Shown: positions 1 to 6,092, counted from the stretch's first letter. The stretch is DNA of 6,092 nucleotides from Gammaproteobacteria bacterium (GCA_016763565.1 JAESTO010000027.1:1-6092), one strand, 5' to 3'. Notes: generated by a model not told the origin, from the sequence alone. Translations and numbers: made by a program.

Positions 1-60
1 AATCATTTGACGGAACAATCATTGCTACACCCAGGACAGATGTTAGTGATCCATCGATAA
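1..60 (+). CDS. C-terminal end of a LysM-domain protein (partial, 5' end outside window)
   Basis: Reading frame 1 is open from the window edge to TAA at 58-60 and gives NHLTEQSLLHPGQMLVIHR. The pattern N-x-L followed by L-x-P-G-Q-x-L-x-I is the usual end of a LysM peptidoglycan-binding repeat. The gene therefore probably encodes an envelope protein whose last domain is LysM, such as an MltD-type lytic transglycosylase, an AmiB-type amidase or an NlpD-like protein. Nothing seen here separates these choices. The gene converges on the minus-strand operon. Only 19 codons are visible, so the family call rests on a single motif. The frame and stop are clear. Confidence 0.6.
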   Translation, partial: NHLTEQSLLHPGQMLVIHR

Positions 61-75
61 TAATCATGGACGCTA

Positions 76-105
76 ATAGGGGGGCGATGTTAAATCTGCC
101 CCTAT
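76..105 (+). terminator. Possible terminator hairpin after the LysM gene
   Basis: GGGGC at 81-85 pairs with GCCCC at 98-102. GAT at 86-88 pairs with ATC at 94-96, leaving a bulged T at 97 and a five-base loop, GTTAA. An outer ATA/TAT pairing at 76-78 and 103-105 can extend the stem across a GG bulge. It lies 15 to 45 nt after the stop of the rightward gene. The downstream T tract is weak and delayed, so the call is tentative. Confidence 0.35.
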
Positions 106-135
106 ATACGATAAAAATTTTACAGGTAAAACTTC

Positions 136-167
136 AAAAAAAAAATCCATTTTTTAGCCTAGGGGCT
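136..167 (-). terminator. Candidate intrinsic terminator of the lepA-to-PPTase operon
   Basis: Read on the minus strand just past the PPTase stop codon, AGCC CCTA GGCT (167 down to 156) can form a short 4-bp hairpin. It is followed by A6-TGGA-T6 and then four more T, so the minus strand ends in a run of ten T (145 down to 136). The T run and the position about 12 nt after the last gene support termination. The GC stem is short and is not directly next to the T run, so the exact fold is uncertain. Confidence 0.5.
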
Positions 168-178
168 CAATCTATTTA

Positions 179-907
179 TCAAAGGTTATCCTTCGAGCGC
201 CAACACTTAACCTCGACTAATTCCTGAGCTAAATAAGCCAGCGCCATTTTATAACCATCGATCGTTGGCAAATCAATAATTTTCCAACATTGTTGTTGTT
301 CATCAACTAAGGCTTGATTAGCTTGTCCATTAGCTAAGGTGGTTGGCAACGTATTTAAGTTAGCAAATACACCCTGACCAATCGCTTTAATATACGCTTC
401 TTTGCGTGTCCAACAATGAAAAAAAGCTGAACATTGTTGTGACTCCGGTATACGTAATAAATATTGTTGTTCTTGTTGGGTAAATACATGCTCACTAATC
501 AATTGTCTATCCGTTCGACGCAAGTTATACTCAACATCAATGCCTAGTGGCGAAACGTAGCTCACGGCTATGATTAATTGTTCTTCTGCATGCGATAAAT
601 TAAAGTATAACGGCTCATTAGCTAAATAGGGTTTGCCATATTCACCATATTGGAATACCAATGGTTGTTCAGGTAAGTATCGCGCCAACAATTCACGCAA
701 CATGCCACGTGCGACGATAAAACGCTGTTGTGGTAATACTACACAAAATTTATCCGCACGTTGTTGTTCATCAATCGATAATAAAGAATAGTAATATTGT
801 TGCTGTTCTTCGCTCACGACTAATGAAGCTAGCCATACATGTATGTGTGTTGCTGATAATTGAATTGTATCAGGGGGGGATTGCCAATGAAAAGGAATAT
901 GCATCAT
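179..907 (-). CDS. Sfp-type 4'-phosphopantetheinyl transferase
   Basis: The 242-residue product belongs to the Sfp/PcpS-type PPTase superfamily. These enzymes move the 4'-phosphopantetheine arm of coenzyme A to a serine on acyl or peptidyl carrier proteins in the cytoplasm. Visible motifs are YGKPYL (90-95), FNLSHA (102-107), the Mg/CoA-binding GIDVE (122-126) and WTRKEAYIK (166-174), which puts it in the W/KEA group. The length is typical of Sfp-type enzymes and about twice that of AcpS. It is the last gene of the minus-strand operon, 3 nt after recO, where E. coli carries pdxJ and acpS. No secondary-metabolite genes are nearby, so activation of the fatty-acid carrier protein is a plausible role (inference). 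Two ATG codons stand in tandem at 907 and 904 with only a weak AAGAA upstream. The protein has many short glutamine runs. Family certain, physiological substrate not. Confidence 0.93.
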   Translation of the reverse strand: MMHIPFHWQSPPDTIQLSATHIHVWLASLVVSEEQQQYYYSLLSIDEQQRADKFCVVLPQQRFIVARGMLRELLARYLPEQPLVFQYGEYGKPYLANEPLYFNLSHAEEQLIIAVSYVSPLGIDVEYNLRRTDRQLISEHVFTQQEQQYLLRIPESQQCSAFFHCWTRKEAYIKAIGQGVFANLNTLPTTLANGQANQALVDEQQQCWKIIDLPTIDGYKMALAYLAQELVEVKCWRSKDNL

Positions 908-910
908 TTC

Positions 911-1615
911 TTAACTGTAAAATAGCTCGCGTGATTTCAATGGTTTATGATTTAGCAATTCAGCAAAGGCTTTACGCATTAATCGTTTAGCATCTTTTAA
1001 CGTTTCAACACAAGAAAAATCGTGATGATGTAGTGCTAATAAGCTTTTGCCTAAAAAAGCATGGCGAACATGTGCTTGGCTTGTTGCTAATAATACAGGC
1101 CCCTGATCGAGAATCACATCGTACCACTGATCATCTTGTACGGGCTTGCTACTATGGGCTTCATGCATTAATTGTAGGCCATAGCCTAAATCACTTAATA
1201 AATTTTTTTCGAAAATGCGCAGATTTTCTTCAGACGTATTTTTTTCTGAAAAATATTGCAGCAGTACTTTATAACGATGATAAAGCTCGATATAAGAATC
1301 ATCTGTTTTTAACAAACGCACTAATAGTTCATTGATATAAAAACCATATAACAATGATCGGCCAGTGAGTCGTTTGTTGACATCACTGATTTCAATGGCA
1401 CGAATACTCACTAAATCGCTATTCCCTCTGCGTGACCACGAAATTAATAGTGGCGCAAACACCTGCACGGTTGTCTGATTTTTTTTACTGCGTGCACCAC
1501 GGATAACACCATTAATCCGTCCATAGTTTAAAGTAAAAAAATCGGCTAATAAGCTAGTATTACGGTAAGGCCGTGAGTGGAGGAGATAAGCCGGTTCAAG
1601 CTGAACAATATTCAT
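911..1615 (-). CDS. recO: DNA repair protein RecO
   Basis: RecO works with RecR (and RecF) to displace SSB and load RecA on single-stranded gaps, and it can also anneal complementary strands. The 234-residue product is close to the E. coli length of about 242. The N-terminal OB-fold region covers about residues 1-80 and includes RPYRNTSLLADFFTLNYGRI and then the GARSKK basic stretch (40-45). The helical C-terminal part has the family-typical YGFYINELLVRLL (90-102) and LRIFEKNLLSDLGYGL (132-147). No four-cysteine zinc motif is seen, as in other gammaproteobacterial RecO. The start ATG overlaps the era stop by one base (TAATG), which suggests translational coupling. An AGGA lies 11 nt upstream, inside the end of era. 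The PPTase gene follows 3 nt after the stop. Confidence 0.96.
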   Translation of the reverse strand: MNIVQLEPAYLLHSRPYRNTSLLADFFTLNYGRINGVIRGARSKKNQTTVQVFAPLLISWSRRGNSDLVSIRAIEISDVNKRLTGRSLLYGFYINELLVRLLKTDDSYIELYHRYKVLLQYFSEKNTSEENLRIFEKNLLSDLGYGLQLMHEAHSSKPVQDDQWYDVILDQGPVLLATSQAHVRHAFLGKSLLALHHHDFSCVETLKDAKRLMRKAFAELLNHKPLKSRELFYS

Positions 1616-2508
1616 TAATCATCATATCCTAAGCTACGAACAGCACGCGCATCATCGGACCAATTATCTTTAACTTTCACCCACAGTTTCAAAAAAACTT
1701 TATTACTCACTAATTTTTCCATATCAAGCCGCGCTTGTGTCGCTATTTTTTTTAATCGCTGGCCTTTTTTGCCAATAATAATAGCTTTTTGTGAATCACG
1801 CTCTACCCAAATAATGGCACTGATGCGGATAATTTTTTCTTGTTCTTGATAAAATTCAATTTCTACCGCGGCCGCATAGGGCAGTTCTTGCCCCGTTAAA
1901 CGCATAATTTTTTCACGAATTAATTCAGCCGTTAAAAAGCGCATGCTTCTGTTGGTTAATTCGCTTTCATCAAAAGCGTGGCTTGCTACCGGCAATAAAG
2001 ATTGAATAACACGCTCTAATCTCTCAACATTTTTACCCGTCTTAGCTGAAAGTGGAATAATTTCAGCAAAGGTCATTTTTTCTTCTAATGCTTTGAGCAC
2101 TGGCAATAGATCATCTTTTTTTACTACGCGATCAATTTTATTCACGGCGAGAATAACCGGTACGGTTAGCGTTATTAATAGTTCTAGAACACATTGGTCC
2201 GCTTCTTGCCAAGTAGCCACATCAACAATAAACACCACACCATTAACATCATAGAGCGATGAAAGGGCCGCACGATTCATGGTACGATTTAATGCGTTTT
2301 TTCCAGCCTTATGTATACCAGGCGTGTCAATATAAACAACTTGATTATTATCTTGTGTTTTAATGCCTAAAATTTGTTGGCGTGTTGTTTGCGGTTTGTC
2401 TGAGGTAATACTCAATTTCTGCTGCAATATGCGGTTTAATAATGTTGATTTGCCGACGTTAGGTCGGCCAACGATGGCAATTGTGCCATAAAATTGTTGC
2501 TTATTCAT
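1615..2508 (-). CDS. era: GTPase Era
   Basis: Era is an essential GTPase that binds the 3' end of 16S rRNA and assists 30S subunit maturation. The product has 297 residues (E. coli about 301). GTPase motifs are all present: G1 GRPNVGKST (14-22), the switch region around TTRQQI (41-46), G3 DTPG (61-64), G4 NKID (123-126) and G5 SAK (154-156). The C-terminal KH domain starts with the FLTAELIREK linker (191-200) and carries the GxxG loop as GKKG (246-249). It ends with WVKVKDNWSDDARAVRSLGY, close to the family consensus. The start codon lies inside the last codons of rnc (8-nt overlap), and the stop overlaps the recO start by one base. Co-transcription and coupling with both neighbours are therefore likely. 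Confidence 0.98.
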   Translation of the reverse strand: MNKQQFYGTIAIVGRPNVGKSTLLNRILQQKLSITSDKPQTTRQQILGIKTQDNNQVVYIDTPGIHKAGKNALNRTMNRAALSSLYDVNGVVFIVDVATWQEADQCVLELLITLTVPVILAVNKIDRVVKKDDLLPVLKALEEKMTFAEIIPLSAKTGKNVERLERVIQSLLPVASHAFDESELTNRSMRFLTAELIREKIMRLTGQELPYAAAVEIEFYQEQEKIIRISAIIWVERDSQKAIIIGKKGQRLKKIATQARLDMEKLVSNKVFLKLWVKVKDNWSDDARAVRSLGYDD

Positions 2509-3178
2509 GAATTAACCACTGCAAAAATGCATGTGCCGCTATTTGTTCCGCTTTACGTCGACTAGCCGCTGTTCCTTGGGCAATATGATCTAAATCTGCC
2601 ACTTTACACTCCAGATGAAAGGTTTGTTGGTGTTGTTTGCCTGTAATATGTATTACCTCATACGTAGGCAATAGAAATTTATGTGCTTGCAAATATTCCT
2701 GTAATTGCGTTTTAGGGTCTTTGGCATTAAGTTTATCAGCATCGATAGTTTTTAATCGTTGAGCAAACCACCGCATAACTACTCGTTGACACGTTAGCCA
2801 ATCTGCATCTAAATAAATTGCACCGATAATGCCCTCAACGGCATCGGCTAAAATGGATGGACGACGAAAACCACCGCTGCGCATTTCACCCGTACCCAAG
2901 CGCAAATAATCACCCAGATTAAATTCTTTGGCTATTTCAGCCAAGCTATCACCACACACTAAATTAGCACGCAGACGACTCAATTCGCCTTCATGCGCTT
3001 TTTGATGCTGTGTAAACAATGCTTCAGCAATAATAAAATTAACAATCGAATCACCTAAAAATTCTATCCGTTCATTATTTTGGTGTTGATGACTGCGATG
3101 CGTTAAAGCTTGCTCAAGTAAACTCACGTCATTAAATTCGTAATCGATCACCTTGTAGAGTTTTTTCACGTCTTCCAT
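2501..3178 (-). CDS. rnc: Ribonuclease III
   Basis: RNase III cuts double-stranded RNA, including the rRNA precursor and structured mRNA leaders. It works as a homodimer with Mg2+. The product has 225 residues against about 226 in E. coli. The catalytic domain contains the signature NERIEFLGDS (35-44), with E39 and D43, and ADAVEG (111-116), with D112 and E115. These match the E. coli acidic residues E41, D45, D114 and E117. A double-stranded RNA-binding domain covers about residues 154-223, from DPKTQLQEYLQ to the end of helix 2, with the ASRRKAEQIAA motif. The gene lies 5 nt after lepA and overlaps era by 8 nt. In E. coli lepB sits between lepA and rnc, and it is missing here. E. coli rnc represses its own operon by cutting its leader, but no such leader can be shown here. 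Confidence 0.98.
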   Translation of the reverse strand: MEDVKKLYKVIDYEFNDVSLLEQALTHRSHQHQNNERIEFLGDSIVNFIIAEALFTQHQKAHEGELSRLRANLVCGDSLAEIAKEFNLGDYLRLGTGEMRSGGFRRPSILADAVEGIIGAIYLDADWLTCQRVVMRWFAQRLKTIDADKLNAKDPKTQLQEYLQAHKFLLPTYEVIHITGKQHQQTFHLECKVADLDHIAQGTAASRRKAEQIAAHAFLQWLIHE

Positions 3179-3183
3179 GGTTA

Positions 3184-4980
3184 TTAATCGACTCTTAATA
3201 TGGCTAAAAAAGCCGCCTGAGGAATTTCAACACGACCAATTTGTTTCATACGTTTCTTACCTGCTTTTTGTTTTTCTAATAATTTTCGCTTACGACTGAT
3301 ATCACCCCCATAACATTTTGCGGTAACATTTTTGCGTAAGGCTTTAACAGTGGTACGTGCAATAATTTGTGCACCAATCGTAGCTTGGATCGCCACATCA
3401 AACATTTGTCGTGGAATAATTTCCTTCATTTTTTTCGCCAAATCACGTCCACGATACATGGCATTATCTTTGTGAATAATTAATGCCAGAGCATCAACCG
3501 TTTCCCCATTAATCATAATGTTAAGCTTAACAAGATTCGCCTGCTCAAAACGTATAAAGTGATAATCTAACGAAGCAAAGCCGCGACTCACTGATTTTAA
3601 CCGGTCAAAAAAATCTAAGACTACTTCAGCCATCGGCAACTCATAACTTAGGGTCACTTGAGTACCGACATAATTCATGGATTTTTGCACCCCACGACGT
3701 TCAACGCACAGTTGGATAACATTACCTAGATACTGTTGTGGCACTAAAATGGTCGCCAAGACAATCGGCTCACAGGTAAAATCGATACGGCTAGGATCGG
3801 GTAAAGAAGACGGATTATCAATTTTGATCGTTTTGCCTTTTTTATCAACCACTTGATAAATCACCGTAGGTGCTGTGGTAATCAGATCTAAATTATATTC
3901 GCGCTCTAAACGCTCTTGGATAATCTCCATATGCAACATGCCGAGGAAACCACAACGGAAGCCAAAACCTAGCACATCTGACGTTTCAGGTTCATAGAAT
4001 AATGACGCATCATTTAAACGCAATTTAGCTAAAGCATCACGAAACGCTTCGTAATCATCAGAACTTATGGGAAATAAACCCGCATAAACTTGTGGCTGTA
4101 CTTGCTTAAAACCAGGTAATGCTTCATTCGCTGGATTAGAAGCTAACGTAATCGTGTCACCTACCGGTGCGCCATCAATATCTTTAATGCCGGCGATAAC
4201 ATAACCCACTTCGCCCGCACTCAGGCGCGGTAAATTTTTCCGCTTGGGAGTGAAAACCCCCACCTGATCAACCACATAATTTTTAGCCGTGGACATCATT
4301 TGCATTTTTTGCCCACAGGTTAAACGACCCTGCTTAACGCGCACTAAAGAGACCACGCCCAAATAGCTATCAAACCATGAGTCAATAATTAAGGCTTGTA
4401 ATGGTGCATTAACATCACCCTGCGGCGCAGGAATATCACTGAGGATACGTTCCAATAATTCATCGATACCCACGCCAGTTTTTGCGCTAATATGTACGGC
4501 ATCAGTCGCTTCAATGCCAATAATATCTTCAATTTCTTGTGCCACACGATCGGGCTCAGCTTGTGGCAAATCAATTTTATTGATCACTGGCCTCACTTCT
4601 AGTCCTTGCTCCACCGCGGTGTAACACACAGCCACCGTTTGTGCTTCAACCCCTTGGCCCGCATCAACTAACAATAAAGCACCTTCGCAAGCTGCTAGTG
4701 AGCGTGAAACTTCATAGGAAAAATCGACGTGGCCTGGCGTATCAATAAAATTAAGCATATAGGTTTGACCATCTTGTGCTTGATAATGCAAGGTCACACT
4801 CTGCGCCTTAATGGTGATACCACGCTCACGTTCTAACTCCATGGAGTCCAAGACTTGAGTCGCCATTTCACGCTCACTCAGCCCCCCACAACGTTGAATT
4901 AAACGATCGGATAGCGTGGATTTACCATGGTCAATATGGGCAATAATGGAAAAGTTACGGATAAGGCTTAAATTACTCAT
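3184..4980 (-). CDS. lepA: Elongation factor 4 (LepA), ribosome-associated GTPase
   Basis: LepA/EF4 is a translational GTPase related to EF-G that binds ribosomes and affects elongation or initiation and 30S assembly. From ATG at 4980 the product has 598 residues (E. coli 599). GTPase motifs are AHIDHGKST (14-22), RGITIK (53-58), DTPGH (80-84), NKID (134-137) and SAK (165-167). The EF-G-like domains follow. The LepA-specific C-terminal domain ends with [20 protein letters not shown] and [18 protein letters not shown] at 4980 was chosen over TTG at 5001 for two reasons. It gives the [21 protein letters not shown] start normal for the family, and GGGTGA (4996 down to 4991) lies 10 nt upstream as a ribosome binding site. 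LepA is the first gene of the operon, and rnc follows after 5 nt without an intervening lepB. Confidence 0.98.
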   Translation of the reverse strand: MSNLSLIRNFSIIAHIDHGKSTLSDRLIQRCGGLSEREMATQVLDSMELERERGITIKAQSVTLHYQAQDGQTYMLNFIDTPGHVDFSYEVSRSLAACEGALLLVDAGQGVEAQTVAVCYTAVEQGLEVRPVINKIDLPQAEPDRVAQEIEDIIGIEATDAVHISAKTGVGIDELLERILSDIPAPQGDVNAPLQALIIDSWFDSYLGVVSLVRVKQGRLTCGQKMQMMSTAKNYVVDQVGVFTPKRKNLPRLSAGEVGYVIAGIKDIDGAPVGDTITLASNPANEALPGFKQVQPQVYAGLFPISSDDYEAFRDALAKLRLNDASLFYEPETSDVLGFGFRCGFLGMLHMEIIQERLEREYNLDLITTAPTVIYQVVDKKGKTIKIDNPSSLPDPSRIDFTCEPIVLATILVPQQYLGNVIQLCVERRGVQKSMNYVGTQVTLSYELPMAEVVLDFFDRLKSVSRGFASLDYHFIRFEQANLVKLNIMINGETVDALALIIHKDNAMYRGRDLAKKMKEIIPRQMFDVAIQATIGAQIIARTTVKALRKNVTAKCYGGDISRKRKLLEKQKAGKKRMKQIGRVEIPQAAFLAILRVD

Positions 4981-4990
4981 GAAGACTTGG

Positions 4991-4996
4991 TCACCC
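4991..4996 (-). promoter_or_regulatory. Likely ribosome binding site of lepA
   Basis: The minus strand reads GGGTGA here, which matches part of the Shine-Dalgarno sequence, 10 nt before ATG at 4980. It would lie inside the coding region if the TTG at 5001 were the start, so it supports the ATG. Confidence 0.5.
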
Positions 4997-5051
4997 AGCA
5001 AAATTGGTGTATTTTACAGTACCTAACCCCATAAATCTCTTATTATTTTAA

Positions 5052-5057
5052 TTTATA
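5052..5057 (-). promoter_or_regulatory. Possible -10 element of a lepA operon promoter
   Basis: The minus strand reads TATAAA at 5057 down to 5052 inside a TATATAAATT stretch. It would place the transcript start near 5045 and leave a leader of about 65 nt before lepA. No good -35 hexamer is found at 16 to 18 nt spacing (best CTGTAT or TGTATC), and AT-rich DNA gives such matches by chance. This is only a candidate. Confidence 0.22.
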
Positions 5058-5182
5058 TAGGCTTTTTATGACTGATACAGGCTAGATGTGCCATTTATGC
5101 AAAGGATTTACTGAGGGAATACAATGGGTCAGAAGAATTTTTGCTCTGCGAACATAGGGTTTATATTTACTATACTAAGGGC

Positions 5183-5293
5183 ATGGGACGCGCAAAATTT
5201 TCCAACAATTATATTGAAAAAAAACGACAGACCTTAGGCGCCATGCGCAATGGGCATACTATTACTCAATTATTGCGATTACTCACTGCATGA
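5183..5293 (+). CDS. Doubtful short ORF, 36 residues, no recognised family
   Basis: ATG at 5183, with AAGG two bases before it, opens a 36-codon frame ending at TGA 5291-5293. The product starts MGRAKFSNNYIEKKRQ and ends THTITQLL-like with ITQLLRLLTA, basic and without cysteines. The same frame is open upstream to 5072, giving 73 sense codons in all without a better start. The ribosome binding site spacing is too short, and no family is recognised. It could be a small gene, the remnant of a longer one, or chance. It lies upstream of the Mth938-like gene on the same strand, separated from it by the repeat remnant. Confidence 0.15.
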   Translation: MGRAKFSNNYIEKKRQTLGAMRNGHTITQLLRLLTA

Positions 5294-5315
5294 TAAACGT
5301 GCCATAACGACACCT

Positions 5316-5374
5316 ATGGTAGGGGTCGGTTTCAAACCAACGCTGTTGGACGCATGTAAAACTCGCCCCTGCAT
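5316..5374. repeat. Degenerate palindromic intergenic repeat (VGVGFKPT type)
   Basis: The outer arms AGGGG (5321-5325) and CCCCT (5366-5370) are inverted, flanked by ATGGT and GCAT. Inside, 5325-5341 is a 17-nt palindrome around GGTTTCAAACC with a single mismatched pair. A second, poorer palindrome covers about 5348-5368. The plus strand translates as MVGVGFKPT and the minus strand as NSVGLKPTPT. Such phrases are the usual spurious translation of short dispersed palindromic repeats with GTAGGGGCGGGTTTC-like sequence in many bacterial genomes (from memory, not searched). A single copy is seen here, so repetition in this genome is inferred. Confidence 0.5.
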
Positions 5375-5450
5375 AGAACACCAAAACCTAGATATGATCG
5401 CTATTAATGGTAAAATAACCGGCACCATCTTAATAATACATTGATTCACT

Positions 5451-5822
5451 ATGCAACTTAATCTCGACACTGCCAAAGGCAATATCATCAAAAGCTATCA
5501 AATGGGTAAGGTTCAACTAGGTGATCGCAATTTGTTACACAGTGCAATCATTACACCTCAACACGTTATTGATGACTGGCAAATAACGTTGCTAACTGAA
5601 TTGACAGCAAAACACCTGCAGCCCATTATACAATTGCAACCTAACATTTTTATTCTAGGTGTAGGTGAAAAATTGTGCTTCCCCGATATGAAAATATTCA
5701 GTGCATTAATGGCACAACGCATCGGCTTAGAAATTATGGATAATGCGGCGGCTTGCCGTACCTATAATGTGCTTGCTGTAGAAAATCGTTCCGTCGCGGT
5801 CGGGTTGATTATTCATCGATAA
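5451..5822 (+). CDS. Mth938-like (DUF498/Xcc1710-type) domain protein
   Basis: The 123-residue product fits the Mth938-like family (DUF498), a small single-domain alpha/beta protein. Eukaryotic relatives include the mitochondrial complex I assembly factor NDUFAF3. The bacterial role is not established. Family marks are SAIITPQHVIDDW (31-43), the glycine turn ILGVGEKLCFP (68-78) and the C-terminal block IMDNAAACRTYNVL (95-108) with AVENRSVAVGLI (109-120). Length is normal (about 120-130). Start choice is firm at the 5' side, because an in-frame TGA lies at 5442-5444, only nine bases upstream of the ATG. No Shine-Dalgarno sequence is visible before it. The gene is divergent from lepA and converges on the CorC-family gene 46 nt further on. 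No membrane segment or signal peptide is seen, so it is probably cytoplasmic. Confidence 0.88.
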   Translation: MQLNLDTAKGNIIKSYQMGKVQLGDRNLLHSAIITPQHVIDDWQITLLTELTAKHLQPIIQLQPNIFILGVGEKLCFPDMKIFSALMAQRIGLEIMDNAAACRTYNVLAVENRSVAVGLIIHR

Positions 5823-5868
5823 TTAACGGAAACAATGCACCCCATTCAGGGCTATCAATACGAAAATG

Positions 5869-6092
5869 TTAGTAGGACGCGTATATTCGTACGGTCTTAA
5901 TACGTTGATCCTGCAGCTGAATAATCTCCATTGCATATTTGGATAAGCGTAAACAGGTTTTAGGTTGTGGAATAGTTTCTAAATATTCAATAATAGCGCC
6001 ACTTAACGTTCTAGCACCGTCACTGGGTAATTGCCAATGCAGTGTGCGATTTAAATCACGAATAGTAATACTAGCATCCACTAAGGTACTAC
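5869..6092 (-). CDS. HlyC/CorC-family (CNNM, YfjD/CorB-like) protein, C-terminal part (partial, 5' end outside window)
   Basis: The frame is open from the right window edge to TAA at 5871-5869, giving 73 visible residues. It begins STLVDASITIRDLNRTL, then LPSDGARTLSGAIIEYLETIP, and ends with IQLQDQRIKTVRIYASY. This is the CorC_HlyC C-terminal (transporter-associated) domain. It lies after the DUF21 membrane domain and CBS pair in CNNM-type proteins. The G-x-x-x-L-x-G-x-I-x-E-x-L-E-x-I-P pattern and the closing D-x-x-I-K-x-V-R-I strand agree best with the YfjD/CorB branch, linked to Mg2+/Co2+ transport or resistance. A GTG at 6081-6079 could be read as a start, but the family sequence continues upstream without interruption, so it is internal. 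The gene converges on the Mth938-like gene, and no clear terminator is seen in the 46-nt gap. Confidence 0.85.
   Translation of the reverse strand, partial: STLVDASITIRDLNRTLHWQLPSDGARTLSGAIIEYLETIPQPKTCLRLSKYAMEIIQLQDQRIKTVRIYASY

Larger units (their letters stand above)
4981..5450. other. 470-nt divergent intergenic region between lepA and the Mth938-like gene
   Basis: The region separates the leftward lepA operon from the rightward Mth938-like gene, so promoters for both should lie in it. I find a possible lepA ribosome binding site and -10 element at the left end and a weak short ORF at 5183-5293. A palindromic repeat remnant lies at 5316-5374. The plus strand has TATACT at 5171-5176 and TATGAT at 5393-5398, which resemble -10 elements but lack convincing -35 partners. 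No tRNA-like or known riboswitch pattern is recognisable by eye. Other open frames here are short and give no recognisable protein. Confidence 0.7.

Noticed and set aside
730..990. Plus-strand open frame of 86 codons across the recO/PPTase junction
   Set aside because: It lies antisense to two well-supported genes and its product resembles no protein.
1033..1335. Plus-strand open frame of 100 codons inside recO
   Set aside because: It is antisense to conserved recO codons and has no recognisable motif.
4389..4574. Minus-strand open frame of 61 codons inside lepA
   Set aside because: It is a second frame of the conserved LepA GTPase-domain region. The protein is not recognisable.
4981..5001. 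TTG at 5001 as start of lepA (seven extra residues)
   Set aside because: The extra residues are not seen in the family, and the GGGTGA ribosome binding site falls between this TTG and the ATG at 4980.
5086..5157. Plus-strand mini-ORF starting MCHLCKGF with a CxxC pair
   Set aside because: It has only 23 codons and no ribosome binding site, and a two-cysteine pair alone is expected by chance.
5250..5444. Plus-strand open frame of 64 codons starting MGILLLNYCDYS
   Set aside because: It crosses the repeat (VGVGFKPT phrase), lacks a ribosome binding site and gives no family.
5279..5491. Minus-strand open frame of 70 codons with a VGLKPTPT phrase
   Set aside because: The phrase comes from the palindromic repeat, and the frame runs into the start of the Mth938-like gene on the other strand.
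5814..5823. CATCGATAAT occurs at the stop of the Mth938-like gene and again at 52-61 at the stop of the LysM-type gene
   Set aside because: It is only 10 nt, spans I-H-R-stop codons in both, and the flanks do not match. It is not an attachment site or duplication that can be supported.
5823..5868. Terminator between the convergent Mth938-like and CorC-family genes
   Set aside because: Only a three-pair CCC/GGG stem around 5840-5851 is visible, with no T run on either strand.

Overview
The window looks like ordinary core chromosome from an AT-rich gammaproteobacterium. The evidence is the gene order lepA, rnc, era, recO, which is the conserved gammaproteobacterial cluster. The protein sequences also read like that class: LepA, Era, RNase III and RecO have near-textbook lengths and motifs, and there is a YfjD/CorB-type CorC fragment and an Mth938-like protein. 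An AT-rich member of Legionellales or a similar host-associated lineage would fit, but that placement is inference and has not been tested.

Layout. Positions 1-60 (+) are the last 19 codons of a gene entering from the left, which end in what looks like a LysM domain. Positions 61-178 are a convergent intergenic gap with two hairpin candidates, the better one a terminator for the minus-strand operon. Positions 179-4980 (-) are a tight five-gene operon transcribed right to left: lepA, rnc, era, recO and an Sfp-type 4'-phosphopantetheinyl transferase. Its junctions are +5, -8, -1 and +3 nt. Positions 4981-5450 are a 470-nt divergent intergenic region. It holds a possible lepA promoter, a weak short ORF, and a degenerate palindromic repeat of the kind that translates as V-G-V-G-F-K-P-T. 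Positions 5451-5822 (+) encode an Mth938-like (DUF498-type) protein. Positions 5869-6092 (-) are the C-terminal end of a HlyC/CorC (CNNM-type) membrane protein that continues past the right edge.

How the genes work together. The operon joins translation (LepA/EF4), RNA processing (RNase III), 30S assembly (Era), recombination repair (RecO) and carrier-protein activation (PPTase). In E. coli the order is lepA-lepB-rnc-era-recO-pdxJ-acpS. Here lepB (signal peptidase I) is absent between lepA and rnc. pdxJ and acpS are absent after recO, and an Sfp-type PPTase stands directly behind recO. This suggests that a broad-range PPTase has taken over the AcpS position and perhaps its job. That is the most interesting point in the window. 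I found no CRISPR array, insertion sequence, tRNA, rRNA or defence system, and nothing that I would call a new biological system.
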